Assembly (NCBI RefSeq): GCF_003053745.1
Contig: NZ_QAYE01000001.1
Location: 310,001-374,000, forward strand
Direction of reading: 5' to 3'
DNA length: 64,000 nucleotides
DNA from: Sphingomonas faeni
Lineage (GTDB): Bacteria; Pseudomonadota; Alphaproteobacteria; Sphingomonadales; Sphingomonadaceae
Shown here: in pieces, positions 26,115 to 36,526 of the stretch
How positions within the stretch are numbered: position 1 is the stretch's first letter
How the letters are laid out: the number at the start of each line of letters is the position of its first letter
Program-made: the position numbers and the translations under genes
The notes under the pieces: generated by a model
What the model saw: the letters and a program-made list of their open reading frames with translations, nothing else
What the model was told of the DNA's origin: nothing
Databases searched by the model: none

Positions 26115-26399
26115 GTCGATCCCCAAACCCATCGCAAACACAGAAGGCGCCCCGAAGCAGGGCCGTCAACCGCTGCGCCACGGGTTAACCCCTAAGCAAC
26201 GAGTTAACCAGCGCAGGGGTTGCCGTGCAATGAACGATGGGCGCGTGCCTGTCGAATTCGGGCTAATTCGAGTGAATGGCCGGGTAGGCCGGGAGGAAAA
26301 GGTGGCTCAATGCAGAGAATGACGAATAACGCGCTGGACGCCATTACAGGCGTTGCCCCTTCCGCCCACCCTCGCTATAGCCCCGCATCTGCTGCAGCC

Positions 26400-26492
26400 G
26401 GAGACGTGGGTGAGTGGCTGAAACCAGCGGTTTGCTAAACCGCCGTACCGGGTTTACTGGTACCGAGGGTTCGAATCCCTCCGTCTCCGCCA
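26400..26492 (+). tRNA. tRNA-Ser (anticodon GCT)
   Basis: A 93-base tRNA including an encoded CCA. The acceptor stem pairs GGAGACG (26400-26406) with CGTCTCC (26482-26488), discriminator G, then CCA. The anticodon arm is GCGGT-TTGCTAA-ACCGC with anticodon GCT, the variable arm is long (class II, as for Ser), and the T loop reads GGTTCGAATCC. It reads serine codons AGC/AGT. Confidence 0.97.
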
Positions 26493-27172
26493 TTTTTGCC
26501 AACGCATCGACCCGCTAGCTGGCGATCTCGCCGAGTCTCAGATGCCGCGGTGACGGCTATTGGTAACGCCCACCTATTGCAGGGCTGTGATCGTTTTGCG
26601 GCGTACGCCTACTCTGGTCCCCTCCGTTTTCTGACGTTGCTTCGAGAGCCTAAGCTTGAAGCGGGGGTTACGAGCACTGGACAGAGTTAAGGTGCGGGGC
26701 CGCATACTGGGGTGGTCAATGCCGTCCTTGAGGTTACCGTGCTCGTAGACAGTGTGGCGGTACCAAACCGGCATCCGAAATTATTATAGGGCGCCATTTA
26801 TCGCGGGGTAACCGGAACTGCCGTTGGATGTCCGTAACTGCATCGACTGATTGCCTAGGACTAATGACGGATGTCTTTCGGGCATGCTTATAAAGTTTGT
26901 GATCAGACGGCGGCTATTGGCTGACTCGCTCTTTTGAACGTTTTCGCGCCATTCGTTGGCGATGCTGCCTCGTCGAGGGATCGGCACTGCCGGACGTTTC
27001 CAGGCGCAGATTTCTTCGAACCATGCATCGTTGTGAGGGAACGACGCTGCGGCAAATCAGCGCGTTAAATCTAACCGAAAATTAAAACCGGTAGCTCCCG
27101 CAGATCCCTTACCCACCGGAAACGTCCGGTCCGGGAAAGACGTGGCTGGACGAACGTTGGCAGGAACCTAGG
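26493..27172. other. Geneless 680-base stretch after tRNA-Ser
   Basis: No ORF here has family features; the longest are about 65 codons and lie in conflicting frames. The base composition is visibly less GC-rich than the flanks. A short inverted repeat, ACCGGA-AACG-TCCGGT (27115-27130), lies about 40 bases before the peptidase start, near an A/T-rich patch (27066-27087) that could be a promoter. Sequence like this next to a tRNA is common at island edges, but I find no integrase and no second copy of the tRNA 3' end in this window. Confidence 0.6.
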
Positions 27173-28372
27173 GTGTCGGCAGCCGGGGGACTGAATTTGA
27201 CCGTTGTACCAACACTCGAGCCGCTTGCGTATCATCGGGCGGTCGTCGGATACCTGACCACGTCGGAGCCTGAGATCTGGGCGTGGGCGATGGCGCAGGA
27301 TACGCGTGGGGAGCAGGTCGAAGAGGTGCGGGCGACGCTGTTGCGGCAGAATTACCGGCTCGACGCCGCGGTGCATCCCGAGATCTACGAGGATTGTCGC
27401 GCCGTGCTGGCGGCGCTGGCGGTCGAGGCGCCGGTGACGATCTATCAGGCGCCCGACAGCACGATGAACGCGGCGCTCTGGTATGTGCCCGGCGAAATCC
27501 ACCTCGTGCTGTACGGCCCCGTGCTCGAAAAACTGTCGCGCGCGGAGCGTGTCGCGTTGTTCGGTCACGAACTGGCGCACTACAAGCTCTGGTCGATCGA
27601 CGGCGGTATCTATCACGTCGCCACCACGGTTCTCGATCATGTGCTGGCCTATCCGAACGCGGCCCCCAGCCATGCGGAGACCGCGCGGATCTACCGGCTC
27701 ACCACCGAGCTCTATGCCGATCGCGGCGGCGCGGTTGCCGCAAACGCCACCGCGCCCGCGATCGCGACGTTGGTCAAGACGATGACCGGCTTGCTGAGCG
27801 TCGACGCCGAGGCGTATCTGCGACAGGCGGCCGAACTCGAGGCGACCAAGCCGGTGGCGGAGGGCGTCACGCATCCGGAGATATTCCTGCGCGCGCAGGC
27901 GCTCGACAAATGGTGGCGGGCGGACGTCGACCTGGAGGAATGGCTGACCGAACGCATCCGCGGGCCGCTGTCGATCGCGACGCTGGACCTGCTGCGACAG
28001 CAGGACATGACCGCGATGACGCGCGCCGTCCTCGCCAAGCTTGCTAAAGACCCGGCGGCGGGGGGCGAGGCGGTAGCGGCGCAACTGCGGCGCTATTTCC
28101 CAGACTGGGGACCCGACGAGACACTGATCGACGCCGCCGCGCTGGCTCCGGCGAGGATCGATGCGGCAACGCGCGAGTATCTGATCGCGCTCAGCTTCGA
28201 TCTGGCGATGGCCGATCCCGACGACCGCGATGCGATGCTCGTGGCCGGTGCCTGGCTCGCCCAGGACTATGACGGGCTCGCTGCGTTTCGCGAGGCGCTC
28301 AAGCGCGATCTCAAGATGAACCGCCAAGCGATCACCCGCCTCCTGGCGCCGCTCGACAAGGTTTCCGCATGA
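27173..28372 (+). CDS. M48-type zinc metallopeptidase, partner of the helicase-nuclease protein
   Basis: A 399-residue protein. The zinc-binding HELAH is at 132-136 in VALFGHELAHYKLW and the third ligand is Glu179 in the M48-type ELYADRGG. It has no signal peptide and no membrane segments, so unlike HtpX or LoiP it is probably cytosolic. The C-terminal 200 residues are helical with no recognised domain. Just before the zinc site, APVTIYQAPDSTMNAALWYV and GEIHLVLYGPVL are the usual M48 lead-in strands. The GTG at 27173 is the likely start. Its stop overlaps the ATG of the next gene (ATGA), so both are translated together, which argues for a joint function. I do not know a described system with this pair. 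Confidence 0.8.
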   Translation: MSAAGGLNLTVVPTLEPLAYHRAVVGYLTTSEPEIWAWAMAQDTRGEQVEEVRATLLRQNYRLDAAVHPEIYEDCRAVLAALAVEAPVTIYQAPDSTMNAALWYVPGEIHLVLYGPVLEKLSRAERVALFGHELAHYKLWSIDGGIYHVATTVLDHVLAYPNAAPSHAETARIYRLTTELYADRGGAVAANATAPAIATLVKTMTGLLSVDAEAYLRQAAELEATKPVAEGVTHPEIFLRAQALDKWWRADVDLEEWLTERIRGPLSIATLDLLRQQDMTAMTRAVLAKLAKDPAAGGEAVAAQLRRYFPDWGPDETLIDAAALAPARIDAATREYLIALSFDLAMADPDDRDAMLVAGAWLAQDYDGLAAFREALKRDLKMNRQAITRLLAPLDKVSA

Positions 28373-31300
28373 CCCAGCCCGTCTCGATGCAGCCTATTGT
28401 TACGCTGCGCCAGCGTCTGGCCGCCGATGGTGGTAGCGTGCCGTCCGAGGATCTGTTGCGCGCGGTGCTGCCGTTGATGCGCGAGGTCGGCGCGCTGCAC
28501 GCGCGCGGACTGGTCGCGGAGCTTGGCGACGAGGCGGTGGTCGATCGCGATGGCGAACTCGCGCTCGCCCGCCCCGATGGGCGTCCGCCGCAACTGAACG
28601 AAGCGGGCATCCGTGCTGCGCAGCCGCGCGTCTCGTCGGCGTTGCGGGTGGTCGGCGAATACCGCGTCACAACTGACATCGAGACGGGATCGCAAGTCGA
28701 CGATCTGCGCGCCGGCAGCCCGGATGGGGAAAGGCCGGATGCCGACCCGCGGGAAGCGGCGAATCCCGTATACCGGATCGGCTATCGGAGTTGGGAGGAG
28801 CAGGTCGGCCATCACGACGAGCAGACCGATATTTTCTCGATCGGGCTGATCCTCGCCAGCCTCGCGTGCGGGCTCGATTTCAACGACGAAACCGACGTCA
28901 GGCGCTTCTCCGCCGACCAGGGCAATCTGTTCAGGCTCAACGGCGCGTTGCATCCGGTGATCGCGTCGCTGATCGGCGAGATGACCGCGCTCAACCGGCA
29001 CGAACGCGCCAGCGACCTGATGGCGGCGGCAAGCCGGCTGGAAGACTATCGCGATCAGCCGGTCGGGCTGGATGTGAACCGCGTTCTGGCGGGGGCGACC
29101 GGCGTGCCGAGCCGCCGCGCGGCTGTTCTCTCGCATCTGCGTGATCGGCTGTTCGATCTCTCGCGCCGCAACCGGCTGATCCATTTCCGCCCGACCCAAG
29201 CGACGGTGAACCTGACCGTCGCCAGCGTACCGATGGTGATACGCCTCGAATCGATCCGTGCCGAGCAGCTCTGCACCTGAGATGGCAAGTTCGCCGCCGA
29301 GGTGCTGGGCGGCGGCAAGGTCAGCCTCGCGAAATGGCTGCGGTTCGAGGACCAGCCCTATCTGCCGTCGGCGTTCGACCGGGTCATCCAGGAGACGCGC
29401 CGTGATCGCGCCGAATATGGTTTCAGCCATCTTAGGCTCGTCGTCGCCTATCTGCATTGGCACAATCTGAAGGAGTCGCCGGACGAGCGCATCCAGTCGC
29501 CGTTGCTGTGGCTGCCGGTCGAGGTCGCCAAGCAGAAGGGCGTGCGCGATCAATATTCGCTGCAGATTGCCGACACCGAGGCCGAGTTCAATCCGGCGCT
29601 TCGCCATTACCTGCGGCAACTCTACGACATCCAGCTGCCCGAGCGGGTCGACCTGTCGCAGACGTCGATTGCTGAAATCCAGGCGGACCTGCTCGCGCAG
29701 ATTCAGCGCACCGAGCCCGGCGTGGCGCTCGCGTTGAAGACCAAGCCGGAAATCCAGCTGATCCACCAGAAGGCCGTCCAGCGGTTGCGTGTGTTCCAGC
29801 GTCGTCGCGGCGCAACGTCCGGCAGCCAGGGGATTACGCGACCCGAGTTCAGCTACGATCGCGACGATTACCGGCCGCTCGGGCTCGCCTTGTTCGAGAA
29901 ATACGTGAAGCCGAGCCCGCTGCCCCAACGGATTGCGGTGGGGGCGGCGATGCCGCCACGGCCCGATCGCATGGCGGCGGAGGCCGAAGCGACGTCCTTC
30001 GCGCTGGCCGGCGGCGAAGGTCACCGGTTCTCGTGGGAGATCGACCTGACGCAGGTCACGCTGGCGAATTTCAACTACAAGAAGATGTCGCTGGTGCGCG
30101 ACTATACCCAGCTGATCGACGACCGGGTTACGCCGCCGTCGTTCGACACGGTGTTCTCGATCGAGCCGCGCCCGATCGAGGCCTCGCCACCGCCGCCGCT
30201 CGCACCGTCCGACCTGTGGAGCGTAGTGCCTGCCGATGCGACGCAGGAGGCGGCCGTCTCGATGGCGCGGACCGGGCGCAGCTTCATCATCCAGGGGCCG
30301 CCCGGCACCGGCAAGTCTCAGACCATCACCAACCTGATCGCGGACTATGCCGCGCGCGGCAAACGCGTGCTGTTCGTGTGCGAGAAGCGCGCCGCGCTCG
30401 ACGTGGTGTTCAACCGGTTGAAACGGGCCGGGCTCGACCGGTTGGCGTGCCTGATCCATGATTCGCAGGAGGACAAGAAGAGCTTCGTCCTCGATCTGAA
30501 GGATTGCTACGAAAGCTGGAACAAGGCCGACGATGCAATCGACCATCATCGCGCCACCCGCGATCGGACGGTCGCGGCGCTGTCGAAGCATCTCGGCCGG
30601 ATCGCGGCGTTCGATCGGGCGATGGCGCATCTACCAACGGACTCGACGGTCACGCTGCGGGCGATGATCCGCCGAATGCTCGCGCTGCCCGAGCCGATCG
30701 GGGCCGATCCCGCGACCCGCGAGCGCTTGCCGACACTGGTGGAATGGGACGCACATCGTGCCTTGGCGGATCGCATCCACCGGACGGTCAGCGACGCGTT
30801 TGGTCTCGACAGCCTCGCCGAGCATCCGTTCGCCAGACTGTCCCCGGCGACGGTCGCCGACGAGCGATGCTATGCGCAGGTGTCGGCGATGGTCGCGGAG
30901 GGCGAGCAGCTGTTCGACCGGATCGATCCTATGCTGGAGGACGACGGCACCCTGGTGTCGGGGGATACCAGCCTGGCGGATGCGCTCGTCGTGGTGCGAT
31001 CGGCATCGGCAGCGGTGCAGACGAACCTTGCGGGCAACCTTGATCTGCTCGACCCGACCTCGGCCGCGTCGCGCGAGTTTCGCGACGCCAGCGCCGCATG
31101 TGCCGCAGCTGCGTCGAAACATGCCGCGGCGGCGGACGCGGCAGGGCATTGGACCGATCCGCTATCGCCCGAGGACGCGGATGCCGCGCTGGATCAGGCG
31201 CGTCGACAGGAGCCGGGCTTTTTCAAGTTCCTGAGCGGAAGCTGGAACCGCCTCAAGCGCACGATCCACGATCGCTACGATTTCTCGGTGCATGCCATCG

Positions 31301-33825
31301 AACCCAGCATCACCGTCGTGCTCGAACGGCTGGTGGCACGCCAAGTCGCGGCGGCGGAGGACGCCGCTGCGCGCCTAGCGCTGAACGCGCGGTTCGGAAC
31401 CGACGATGCCGATGCGCTGGCCGCACTGCGTGACAGGTGGTCCGACGATGCCGCGCCGGTGCTCGTCCGCCGCCTGGTCGCCCATGCGCAGGCTTCCGCG
31501 GATCCGGCCGCAACGCTCGTACGGGACGCGCGCGCTACCACCGCCATCGAAGCGCTTGCCGCGCTGTGCGATCGTCATCTCGTCGATGGCCAGGCCATGA
31601 CGTTGAGCGCGCTGGCCGAGGCGATGCGCGACATGCGCGAGGGCCTCGACGACCTGCCCGACCTGTTGCCACTGCTGCGGGCGGCGGACCAAGCGGGGCC
31701 GCGGGTGGCCTTTGCCTTGCGGACGATGACGCTCGATCCGGCGCGTATCGAAGCGCTCGTGCTCGACGAGGCGATCACCCGCGCGTTGCGGGCCGAGCCG
31801 GCTCTGCACCGGTTCGACGCCGCGCAACTTGCGTCGAGCGCGCGCCGGGCCGCGCGTGCCGGCGAGATCCTCCAGGACGACAACGCCGCCTGCATCCGCG
31901 CCACCGCGCAGCGCAAGTTCCGCGATCACGTCCGCCAATCGACGCTATCGGTGACGCAGCTCGATGGAGCCGGGCGCGAAGCCAAGAAGATATACGCGAC
32001 CGGGCGGCGCGAGCTGGAACACGAGTTCGGCAAGACCATGCGCTATCGTTCGATCCGCGACCTGTCCGATGACGAGACCGGCGTGGTGGTCAACGACCTG
32101 AAGCCGGTATGGCTAATGAGCCCGCTATCGGTATCGGACACGCTGCCGCTACAGGCGGACCTGTTCGACGTCGTGATCTTCGACGAAGCCAGCCAGATCC
32201 CGATCGAGGAGGCGGTGCCGGCGCTCAGTCGCGCGCCGCAGATCGTCGTCGTCGGCGACGAGATGCAGCTGCCGCCCACCAGCTTCTTCGCCGCCGCGCG
32301 CGACGAGGACGAGATGCAGGTCACGGCGGAAGAAGACGGCCAGACGATGGCAATCCTGCTCGATGCCGCCAGTCTGCTCGCCCAGGCGGCGCGAAGCCTG
32401 CCCGCGACGTTGCTCGCCTGGCATTATCGCAGCCGCTCCGAAGCACTGATCAGCTTTTCCAATGCGGCGTTCTACGATGGCCGGCTGGTCACCATTCCCG
32501 ACCGGACGATCGCCGAGACCGGCGCGTCGCCGACGGCGGTGCGATCGGACGACGAGGGCGCGCCGACCGAAAGCGTCGATCGACTGCTGGCGCGCGCGAT
32601 CAGTTATCACCCGGTCGCCGACGGGCTGTACGACAAGCGCGCGAACCTTCCCGAGGCGCGCCTGATCGCGGCGATGGTCCGCGACCTGCTCGGCCGCGAA
32701 ACCGGGCTTAGCATCGGTATCGTCGCGTTTTCCGAGGCGCAGCAGACCGAAATCGAAAACGCGCTCGATGCGCTTGCCGCGGAGGATCCGGCGTTCGCCG
32801 CGCTGATCGAGGCGGAATATGTCCGGGAAGACGACGGCCAGGTGAACGGGCTGTTCGTCAAGAATCTCGAAAACGTCCAGGGCGACGAGCGCGACATTAT
32901 CCTGCTGAGCATCTGCTACGCGCCCGATCGCGCTGGGCGGATGGCGATGAACTTCGGCCCGATCAACCAGCGCGGCGGCGAAAAGCGCCTCAACGTCATC
33001 TTCAGCCGCGCGCGGCATCACATGGCGATCGTGTCCACCATCCGCGCCGAGGCGATAACGAACACGCACAACGACGGCGCGCGTGCGCTCCGGACGTTCC
33101 TGTCGTTCGCCGAAGCGCAGGCGCGGGGCGACGGACCGCACGGCCAGGCCATTCTCGCCACGCTCAATCCCGAAGCGCAGCGCGTCTTTTCCCGCGCGCC
33201 GGCACCGGACCCGCTGCGCGATGCCCTTGCCGCGGCGCTGCGCGCGCGAGGCCATGTCGTCCAGGAATATGTCGGCAGCGCCAGCTTCCGCTGCGATCTC
33301 GCGATCGTCGCGCCCGACGGCAGGAGCCACGCGCTCGCCATCCTGCTCGATGGAGACGCCGGCGATGCGATCGCCGATCGCTACGTGTTCCAGCCGACGA
33401 TCCTGCGGCGCTTCGGCTGGCGGGTGATCGATATTCCATCGCATGCGTGGCTCCGCCAACCCGAGGCGGTGATAGCGCAGATCGAGGCCGCGTTGCGCGG
33501 CGACGAGAACGCCGTCGATGACGATCCGTTCGAGCCGGGGTTGGCATTGCCGCTACCGGTCATACCCGTACCGTCCATTGTCCCGGAAGCGCCTGCAACA
33601 GAGACGTCTGCGAAAGGCTTCACCACGTTCGAGTTCACGCAAGGGGCGTCCGACAAGTTCTGGAAGATCGCGGTGAACGGCGCCGACGTCACCGTCGTCT
33701 ATGGTCGTCGCGGCACCAAGGGCAGTTCCGTCGTCAAGACCTACGAGACGCCCGAACGCGCCGCCCGCGAAGCGAACAAGCTGACGCTGGAAAAGACGCG
33801 CAAGGGGTATGTCGAGACCTCTTGA
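28369..33825 (+). pseudogene. Giant kinase-like/DUF4011/SF1 helicase/Vsr-like nuclease/WGR protein, interrupted by one in-frame TGA
   Basis: The reading frame runs for 1818 codons with a single stop, TGA at codon 304 (29278-29280). Domains in order: a shortened protein-kinase-like C-lobe (about 40-250; degenerate catalytic loop, then TDIFSIGLILASL); DUF4011 (from about 255, DRLFDLSRRNRLIHF), in which the TGA falls; a superfamily 1 helicase with Walker A GPPGTGKS (643-650) and DEAS (about 1272); a Vsr/MTES_1575-like nuclease fold (about 1616-1714, RCDLAIVAPDG…ILRRFGWRVIDIPS); and a C-terminal WGR domain (about 1750-1818). Such helicases occur in anti-phage systems. Either the TGA is a nonsense mutation of a Trp codon (the gene is then broken after the kinase part), a read error, or it is read through. 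Everything else is intact, so the break is recent if real. Confidence 0.85.
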
Positions 33826-33985
33826 GGCAGGTCTTTTACCTGATGCTGTTTGAACCGGGCCGTCACGGCGAGCGCAATGTTGCTGCAATACACCAGGACC
33901 ATATCGGAGGTTGATGCGCGATCTTCTGGTGGGAACGCGTAGAGCGGCGGTTCGGCGTCGCGGCCCGTCTTCATAAGGTCCCTTG

Positions 33986-34660
33986 GTGAGAATCCTGATC
34001 GTCGAAGACGAAGTCGAATTCGCTGCGGCATTGTGTCGTTCTCTCACCCGAGAACGCTTTGTCGTCGATCACGTCGATCGGTTGACGATGGCCCGGGAGG
34101 CGGCGCGGTCGGTGGCCTATGATCTCGTCCTGCTGGACAGGACCTTGCCCGATGGCGACGGGCTCTCGCTGGTCCCGTCGCTGCGAGCCGGCAATCCCGG
34201 ACTTCCCATCATCGTGCTGAGCGCGCGCGGTGAAATATCGGACCGCGTTGCCGGACTGGACGAGGGCGCCGACGACTATCTCATCAAGCCGTTCGCGCTT
34301 GAGGAAATGTTCGCCCGCATTCGCGCGGTCAGGCGTCGCCCCGCGGACTTGGCCGTCGAGGAAATTCGCGTCGGCGCGCTCGTCTTCGATGTCGCCAACG
34401 ACGAGGCCGTCGTTGCAGGCGTCAGGCTCGACCTCGTCCGGCGCGAACTTCGCGTCCTTGCGACTTTGGTCAAGCGTCGCGGCAGAACGGTGCTGCGGGA
34501 GTCGCTCGAGCACGCGGTGTACGGGTTCGATGACGAGGTACAGTCGAACACGCTCGATTCCCACATATCGCGTCTTCGTCGAAAGCTTGCCGAGGCGGGT
34601 GCGGGAATCGAGATCCATGCGATCAGAGGCGTCGGCTATTTGTTGAAAGCGTCGTCGTGA
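33986..34660 (+). CDS. OmpR-family response regulator
   Basis: A 224-residue two-component regulator. The receiver domain has the acidic pair in VEDE, the phosphorylated Asp51 in LVLLDRTLPDGDG, and the Lys in LIKPFALEE. The winged-helix DNA-binding domain ends with SNTLDSHISRLRRKL and IRGVGYLL. I start at the GTG at 33986 (AAGG 7 bases upstream) rather than a TTG at 33983. It is coupled by a 4-base overlap to its histidine kinase. It lies upstream of, and may control, the metal-efflux genes, but no direct evidence is visible. Confidence 0.93.
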   Translation: MRILIVEDEVEFAAALCRSLTRERFVVDHVDRLTMAREAARSVAYDLVLLDRTLPDGDGLSLVPSLRAGNPGLPIIVLSARGEISDRVAGLDEGADDYLIKPFALEEMFARIRAVRRRPADLAVEEIRVGALVFDVANDEAVVAGVRLDLVRRELRVLATLVKRRGRTVLRESLEHAVYGFDDEVQSNTLDSHISRLRRKLAEAGAGIEIHAIRGVGYLLKASS

Positions 34661-35976
34661 GCGCGCGGCCACCGTCGCTGAAGCGCGCGCTGATCGTCAA
34701 GCCGATGCTGATCCAGTTCGCGACGCTGACCATGATGCTCTCGGTGATCCTCCTCGTGTTCATGCGGATGAGCAGCAACGTCGCGTATACCGAGGAGACG
34801 ATCACCGGCGTCATCGCGCAGTCGATCGTTCGCCACGCCGATGGCCGACTGACGTTGCGCCCGACACCGGAACTGGCGCGATTGCGCGCGGAAACGCCCG
34901 GTCTCTGGTTCGTCGCTGAAGACGATCGCGGGCGCAACGTCACGCTTGGCCAGGTACCGCCGCCATACGCGCATTTCGGTGGTGCGCTGCACCGGCTTTC
35001 CTACATGCAGATCCGGGACCGGGCGCCACCCTATGCGTTGTCCGCGGTCATTCGACAGGAGGTTTCGCCGGCGGGCAAGCTGACGATCCTCGCGCACGGC
35101 AAGCTGACCGAGCTGACGGTCTCGCTACTCGTCGCGTTCAATCTCTTCAGCATCCTGGTCATCGTCCTGCTGGCGCTGGTCTCGCTGGTGGTCACGCCGT
35201 GGATCGTCAGGCGATCGCTCGCGGGGGTGAACCGGATCGCGGAGGAGGCGGGACGGATCGATGCCCATCGTCGCGGCTGGCGGCTGGGCGAACACCAGGT
35301 GCCGACCGAGATCCTGCCGCTGGTTCGCGCGGTCAACGACGTTCTGCGGCGCCTCGACGAGGGATATGAGCGACAACGACGCTTCATCGCCTCGGCCGCG
35401 CACGAGTTGCGCACGCCGATCGCCATCCTGCGGATCAAGGTCGAAGGCGCGGACGAGGCGGCGACGCGCAGCCTTGGCAGCGATGTGCACCGGCTCGCCA
35501 ATCTTGCCGAGCAACTGCTCGATCTCCAGCGTCTCGATGTCGCCCGCGAGCAGGCCGACGTCGATCTCGTATCCTTGGTAACACGCGTCGCCGCCGAGCT
35601 CGCGCCGCTACTGATCGCCGCGGATCGCACGATCGAAGTGGTGATCGTGGAACCGCGCACGATCTGCGGCGACGCGGGGCCGATCGAGCGCGTGCTGACG
35701 AATTTGGTGCAGAATGCGATCGAGCATGGTGGCCGTCACGTGATCGTCCGCGTGCTGGGCCATGGGTTCGAAGTCGAGGACGACGGCATCGGCATACCGA
35801 TCGAGGAGCGCAAGCGCGTGTTCGAGCCCTTTCACCGCCTGAAGCCGAGATCCACGGGCGCCGGCCTCGGCCTGAACCTAGTGCGGCAGGTGGTCGAACT
35901 GCACGGCGGACGCGTGTCGATCCTCGCGGCACCGGTGAACGGCACGGTGGTGCGGGTCGAGTTTCTCGATCGATAA
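34657..35976 (+). CDS. Sensor histidine kinase
   Basis: A 439-residue membrane histidine kinase, partner of the regulator encoded just before it. A first membrane segment (about 22-40) and a second (about 150-178) enclose a periplasmic sensor of about 110 residues. A HAMP-like linker follows, then the phospho-acceptor His249 in AAHELRTPIAIL, the N-box NLVQNAIEHGG, the G1 box VEDDGIGIP and the G2 box STGAGLGLNLV. The start is GTG within GTGA. The sensor has no metal-binding cluster I can recognise, so the signal is unknown. Confidence 0.93.
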   Translation: MSARPPSLKRALIVKPMLIQFATLTMMLSVILLVFMRMSSNVAYTEETITGVIAQSIVRHADGRLTLRPTPELARLRAETPGLWFVAEDDRGRNVTLGQVPPPYAHFGGALHRLSYMQIRDRAPPYALSAVIRQEVSPAGKLTILAHGKLTELTVSLLVAFNLFSILVIVLLALVSLVVTPWIVRRSLAGVNRIAEEAGRIDAHRRGWRLGEHQVPTEILPLVRAVNDVLRRLDEGYERQRRFIASAAHELRTPIAILRIKVEGADEAATRSLGSDVHRLANLAEQLLDLQRLDVAREQADVDLVSLVTRVAAELAPLLIAADRTIEVVIVEPRTICGDAGPIERVLTNLVQNAIEHGGRHVIVRVLGHGFEVEDDGIGIPIEERKRVFEPFHRLKPRSTGAGLGLNLVRQVVELHGGRVSILAAPVNGTVVRVEFLDR

Positions 35977-36082
35977 CGGTGCTTGGCCGAGCCATACACA
36001 CGCAATGTTCGCCCCGCATCTGACCGCATCGGCAAGATCAGACCTGATCTGGACAAGCCGTCGGCAGACATCCGGGGTATCT

Positions 36083-36444
36083 ATGATGACATTGTATTTT
36101 CTGACGCCAATCCTGCGCATATTGGTGCCGATCGTGACCAGTATTTTACTGGTCGTCGGCTTGAACGGTTGTGCAACGCTCGAGGAGCGGCGCCGTGTAT
36201 CTCTGGCGCAGGATATCGATACCTGTGCCAGCTTTGGCGCGGCGCATGGGTCCCGGACTATACGGGGAGCATGCTGACGCAACAGCAACGCCGTGACGCG
36301 CAGGGTGTCGAGGCCTTGGAACGGGCTCGCCTCGCCACTGAGATCAACAAGACGATGCAGGACATGACCGACAGCCGGATCCGGAACTGCGAGCGTCAGC
36401 GGAAGCATGACCGCCCCGGCGTGCGACGAAGGACGTGTGCCTGA
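36083..36444 (+). pseudogene. Small lipoprotein gene with a frameshift
   Basis: The frame opens with MMTLYFLTPILRILVPIVTS and a lipobox (GLNGC), then CATLEERRRVSLAQDIDTCASFG. Soon after AAHGS it hits a TGA at 36275. The neighbouring frame continues with PDYTGSMLTQQQRRDAQGVE, then ALERARLATEINKTM and so on to 36444, which reads as the natural second half of the same lipoprotein type (conserved CASFGA…PDYT…CMLTQQQRRD pattern). The shift is near base 36250, in GGGTCCCGGAC, where one base gain or loss restores the frame. I read this as a pseudogene or a read error. Confidence 0.7.
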
Positions 36445-36464
36445 TCCGCCACGATGAGCCTCTT

Positions 36465-36511
36465 CCGTCGGCCCTTGGTGATCGCCACAGCGTGTCACCA
36501 AGGGCCGACGG
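36465..36511. terminator. Perfect 17-base inverted repeat, probable two-way terminator
   Basis: CCGTCGGCCCTTGGTGA (36465-36481) and its exact complement (36495-36511) enclose a 13-base loop. It lies between the convergent lipoprotein remnant and the outer-membrane protein gene, which fits a bidirectional terminator, although T runs are lacking. Confidence 0.75.
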
Positions 36512-36526
36512 GTCGTTGCACGAGGA

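Noticed and set aside
29278..29280. TGA as a selenocysteine codon
   Set aside because: The position is not a catalytic site in this family and no selenocysteine insertion hairpin is visible just after it; a lost Trp codon is simpler.
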